Made by a program: the position numbers and the translations under genes. The notes beneath the pieces were generated by a model. It saw nothing but the letters and a program-made list of their open reading frames with translations. It did no database searches and was not told the origin of the DNA. A stretch of DNA of 15,466 bases from Oscillospiraceae bacterium (GTDB lineage Bacteria > Bacillota_A > Clostridia > Oscillospirales > CAG-272): NCBI GenBank assembly GCA_015064195.1, contig SVSO01000049.1:1-15466 (forward strand), given 5' to 3'. Of the stretch, positions 15,434-15,466 are shown piece by piece. The first letter of the stretch is position 1. Each line of letters opens with the position of its first letter.

Positions 15434-15466
15434 TTATTCATCATCGCCGTCATCAAAGTCGTCGTC
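15434..15466 (-). CDS. rpoB: RNA polymerase beta subunit (C-terminal end only)
   Basis: Only the last ten codons and the stop are present, read on the minus strand from the right edge: D-D-D-F-D-D-G-D-D-E-stop. An acidic tail is typical of RpoB in many Clostridia, and rpoB directly precedes rpoC in almost all bacteria. The stop lies 21 bp before the rpoC ATG. The assignment rests on position and tail composition, since no conserved domain is visible. Confidence 0.85.
   Translation of the reverse strand, partial: DDDFDDGDDE

Noticed and set aside
1..15466. CRISPR arrays, tRNA/rRNA genes, insertion sequences, prophage genes
   Set aside because: No spaced repeats, clover-leaf sequences, transposase motifs or phage domains were seen on either strand.

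Overview
The window reads as a chromosomal piece of a Gram-positive Firmicute, most likely an anaerobic gut Clostridia (an Oscillospirales-like lineage is my guess). Supporting signs are the xpaC-telA pair, an RpoC of about 1,180 residues without the large trigger-loop insertion of Proteobacteria, AGGAGG-type ribosome sites, near-consensus TTGACA/TATAAT promoters, oxygen-sensitive glycyl-radical chemistry and a secreted protein with InlB-like repeats. No tRNA, rRNA, CRISPR array, insertion sequence or phage gene was seen.

Region 1 (1-4218) is a divergent metabolic locus. On the minus strand lie a short glycyl radical enzyme (656 aa) and, one base after its stop codon, the start of its radical SAM activating enzyme, which runs off the left edge. 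On the plus strand is L-fucose isomerase (fucI). The 247-bp region between them holds two good promoters, a 15-bp direct repeat with a 21-bp period, and small inverted repeats at the promoters. The two arms may therefore share regulation, which suggests that the unassigned radical enzyme handles a product of fucose or a related deoxy- or pentose sugar.

Region 2 (4225-6181) is a secreted, probably surface-exposed protein (minus strand) with two beta-helix-like modules and InlB-like repeats. Its promoter has a perfect 18-bp palindrome at the predicted transcription start. It is separated from fucI by a two-way terminator.

Region 3 (6103-8647, plus) is a three-gene operon: an XpaC-like membrane protein, a TelA/toxic-anion-resistance-like protein and a membrane-anchored LemA-like protein, closed by a very strong terminator. 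It is probably an envelope or stress-related module whose biochemical role is unknown.

Region 4 (8658-15466, minus) reads right to left: the last ten codons of rpoB, complete rpoC and its terminator, then a consensus promoter driving serC and serA (serine biosynthesis; no serB in view), and then a small nucleotidyltransferase gene. The hairpin between serA and the nucleotidyltransferase gene has its T-tract on the opposite strand, so the latter may be expressed by read-through.

The least understood items are the short glycyl radical enzyme with its fucI partner and shared control region, the XpaC-TelA-LemA operon, and the serA variant lacking the usual catalytic glutamate.
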